Shown in pieces: positions 6,414 to 7,157 of a stretch of 7,157 nt of DNA. Under the pieces are notes generated by a model. The model did not search any database. It saw only the letters and a list, made by a program, of their open reading frames with translations, and was not told the origin of the DNA. Source of the DNA: Firmicutes bacterium CAG:555 (GTDB lineage Bacteria > Bacillota > Clostridia > Oscillospirales > Oscillospiraceae). Both the position numbers and the translations under genes were made by a program. Location: the NCBI GenBank assembly GCA_000431075.1, contig HF986864.1, positions 1-7,157 of the forward strand, given 5' to 3'. Position 1 is the first letter of the stretch; each line of letters opens with the position of its first letter.

Positions 6414-7045
6414 TAATTGACTGGAAAGCGCACATCCTGCCCGGTCTCGACAGAAAATGCGACAGCCATGTCAAGGCCATCCAGCTCATGATCTACGCAA
6501 AAAGAGCAGGCGTTGACAAGCTGGTCGCAATGCCGTTTTACGAGGCGGGAACCGATCTGAGGCAGTTCATCGAAATGCGTGACGAGGCGTTCGCCTCCGT
6601 GCGCGGATTGGTCGGCGAGGATATGCCGGAGCTTGTGCTCGGTACGGAGTTCAAGTACGATAAGCAGATACTCGACACCGACGGTGTGGAGCTTCTCAAG
6701 GAAACTCCCGTGCTGCTCGTCGACTTCGGCGGCAAGCTCCCGAGTGACGAGGAGCTCAAGGCTCTGCACGATTATTTCGGTGACAGGCTCATGGCATCCG
6801 ACGCCGACTCTCTCAGCGATGAGGATAAGCTGAGACTGACGAAGTTAGGGTTCCAATCGGTGGTCGATCTGTCGGAGATCCACCACAGCAAGGACATCAA
6901 GAAGCTGCTGCCCTTTGTCGAGAGCGGCTTTGTCCGCGGCTTCGGCGGCGACAAGCTCGCAGGTCACGACCCCTACCGCCACCTTGAAAAAACCAAGCGG
7001 CGCATGGGCGAGTGCTTCGAAAAGCTCTGCAAAAAGCACTGCTGA
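6410..7045 (+). CDS. CpsB/YwqE-like PHP-fold protein, probably degenerate (tyrosine phosphatase family)
   Basis: The 211-aa length fits the Mn-dependent CpsB/YwqE tyrosine phosphatases (about 240-255 aa) but is somewhat short. The N-terminus MIIDWKAHILPGLDRKCDSH follows the family pattern (M-I-D-I-H-x-H-I-L-P-x-I-D-D-G-A), and G78-T79-E80 matches the family GxE. VLLVDFGGKLP (101-111) resembles the L-I-E-F-P strand. Several metal-ligand positions appear lost: the first His of HxH is K6, the His of T-P-H is F43, the A-H-P-E-R segment is not visible (the region reads LMASDADSL, 127-135), and the late S-D-A-H may be GGDKLAGHD (179-187). D4, H8, D14 and E80 remain. Its ATG overlaps the paralogue 2 stop (ATGA), with AGGAGTGA at 6393-6400. 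Family members dephosphorylate BY-kinases controlling capsule export, but no kinase is in view. It may be a regulatory pseudo-phosphatase or an enzyme of altered chemistry. The family call is moderately sure; activity is doubtful. Confidence 0.65.
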   Translation: MIIDWKAHILPGLDRKCDSHVKAIQLMIYAKRAGVDKLVAMPFYEAGTDLRQFIEMRDEAFASVRGLVGEDMPELVLGTEFKYDKQILDTDGVELLKETPVLLVDFGGKLPSDEELKALHDYFGDRLMASDADSLSDEDKLRLTKLGFQSVVDLSEIHHSKDIKKLLPFVESGFVRGFGGDKLAGHDPYRHLEKTKRRMGECFEKLCKKHC

Positions 7046-7058
7046 GCAAAAGCCCGGC

Positions 7059-7094
7059 AAAACCCGCAGGAATGAAAGCTCCTGCGGGTTTTTT
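7059..7094 (+). terminator. Rho-independent terminator of the YhgE/Pip operon
   Basis: AAAACCCGCAGGA (7059-7071) pairs perfectly with TCCTGCGGGTTTT (7080-7092) around an 8-base loop, with the T-run at 7089-7094. It starts 13 bases after the last stop codon and ends the four-gene operon. Confidence 0.92.
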
Positions 7095-7096
7095 CG

Positions 7097-7130
7097 GCGT
7101 GTAAAAAAGTCTTGTGACTTTTTTACACGC
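7097..7130. repeat. Perfect 15-bp inverted repeat with TTGT loop
   Basis: GCGTGTAAAAAAGTC (7097-7111) and GACTTTTTTACACGC (7116-7130) pair without mismatch around a 4-base loop, directly after the operon terminator. Neither strand has a T-run following the stem, because the A6/T6 tracts lie inside it, so it is not a standard second terminator. It may be an operator for a gene beyond the window, a back-up hairpin, or a dispersed intergenic repeat. The remaining 27 bases to the window end hold no recognisable gene. Confidence 0.7.
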
Positions 7131-7157
7131 TTCAAAACACGCCACATTTTTTGTGAA

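Overview
The window looks like a chromosomal segment of a Gram-positive anaerobe of the Clostridia, probably a gut Ruminococcus/Oscillospirales-type bacterium. The reasons are a moderately high GC content, strong GGAGG-type ribosome binding sites, a TTG start, a phage fibre motif common in gut Firmicutes phages, and YhgE/Pip-family and CpsB-like proteins, which are characteristic of Firmicutes. This placement comes from family content only and is not certain below class level. All genes are on the plus strand.

Positions 1-1356 are the late end of a prophage or prophage remnant. They hold the C-terminal part of a tail-fibre/baseplate-type protein, followed by an endolysin made of an Amidase_3-type N-acetylmuramoyl-L-alanine amidase and a peptidoglycan-binding domain. 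No holin, integrase or recognisable att site is in view. A long perfect-stem terminator (1402-1440) closes this unit. The 175-base gap from 1357 to 1531 also holds a small inverted repeat, one copy of a 17-base direct repeat, and a probable extended -10 promoter.

Positions 1532-7045 form one tight four-gene operon with 1-, 4- and 4-base overlaps: a YhgE/Pip-family membrane protein (701 aa), a small two-helix membrane protein with a long cytoplasmic Ala/Glu/Lys/Val repeat tail (210 aa), a second divergent YhgE/Pip protein (715 aa), and a CpsB/YwqE-like PHP-fold protein that has lost several metal-ligand positions (211 aa). A strong terminator (7059-7094) ends the operon. It is followed by a perfect 15-bp inverted repeat and about 27 bases with no recognisable gene.

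The likely biology of the operon is an envelope complex. The two YhgE/Pip paralogues each have one N-terminal membrane helix, a large extracytoplasmic coiled-coil domain and about five C-terminal helices, so they could pair like the two halves of an ABC-2-type permease, although no ATPase is encoded here. The small protein could be a cytoplasm-facing scaffold, and the PHP-like protein a cytoplasmic regulatory or degenerate phosphatase subunit. These roles are inference. The family assignments of the two YhgE/Pip proteins and the amidase are well supported by visible motifs.
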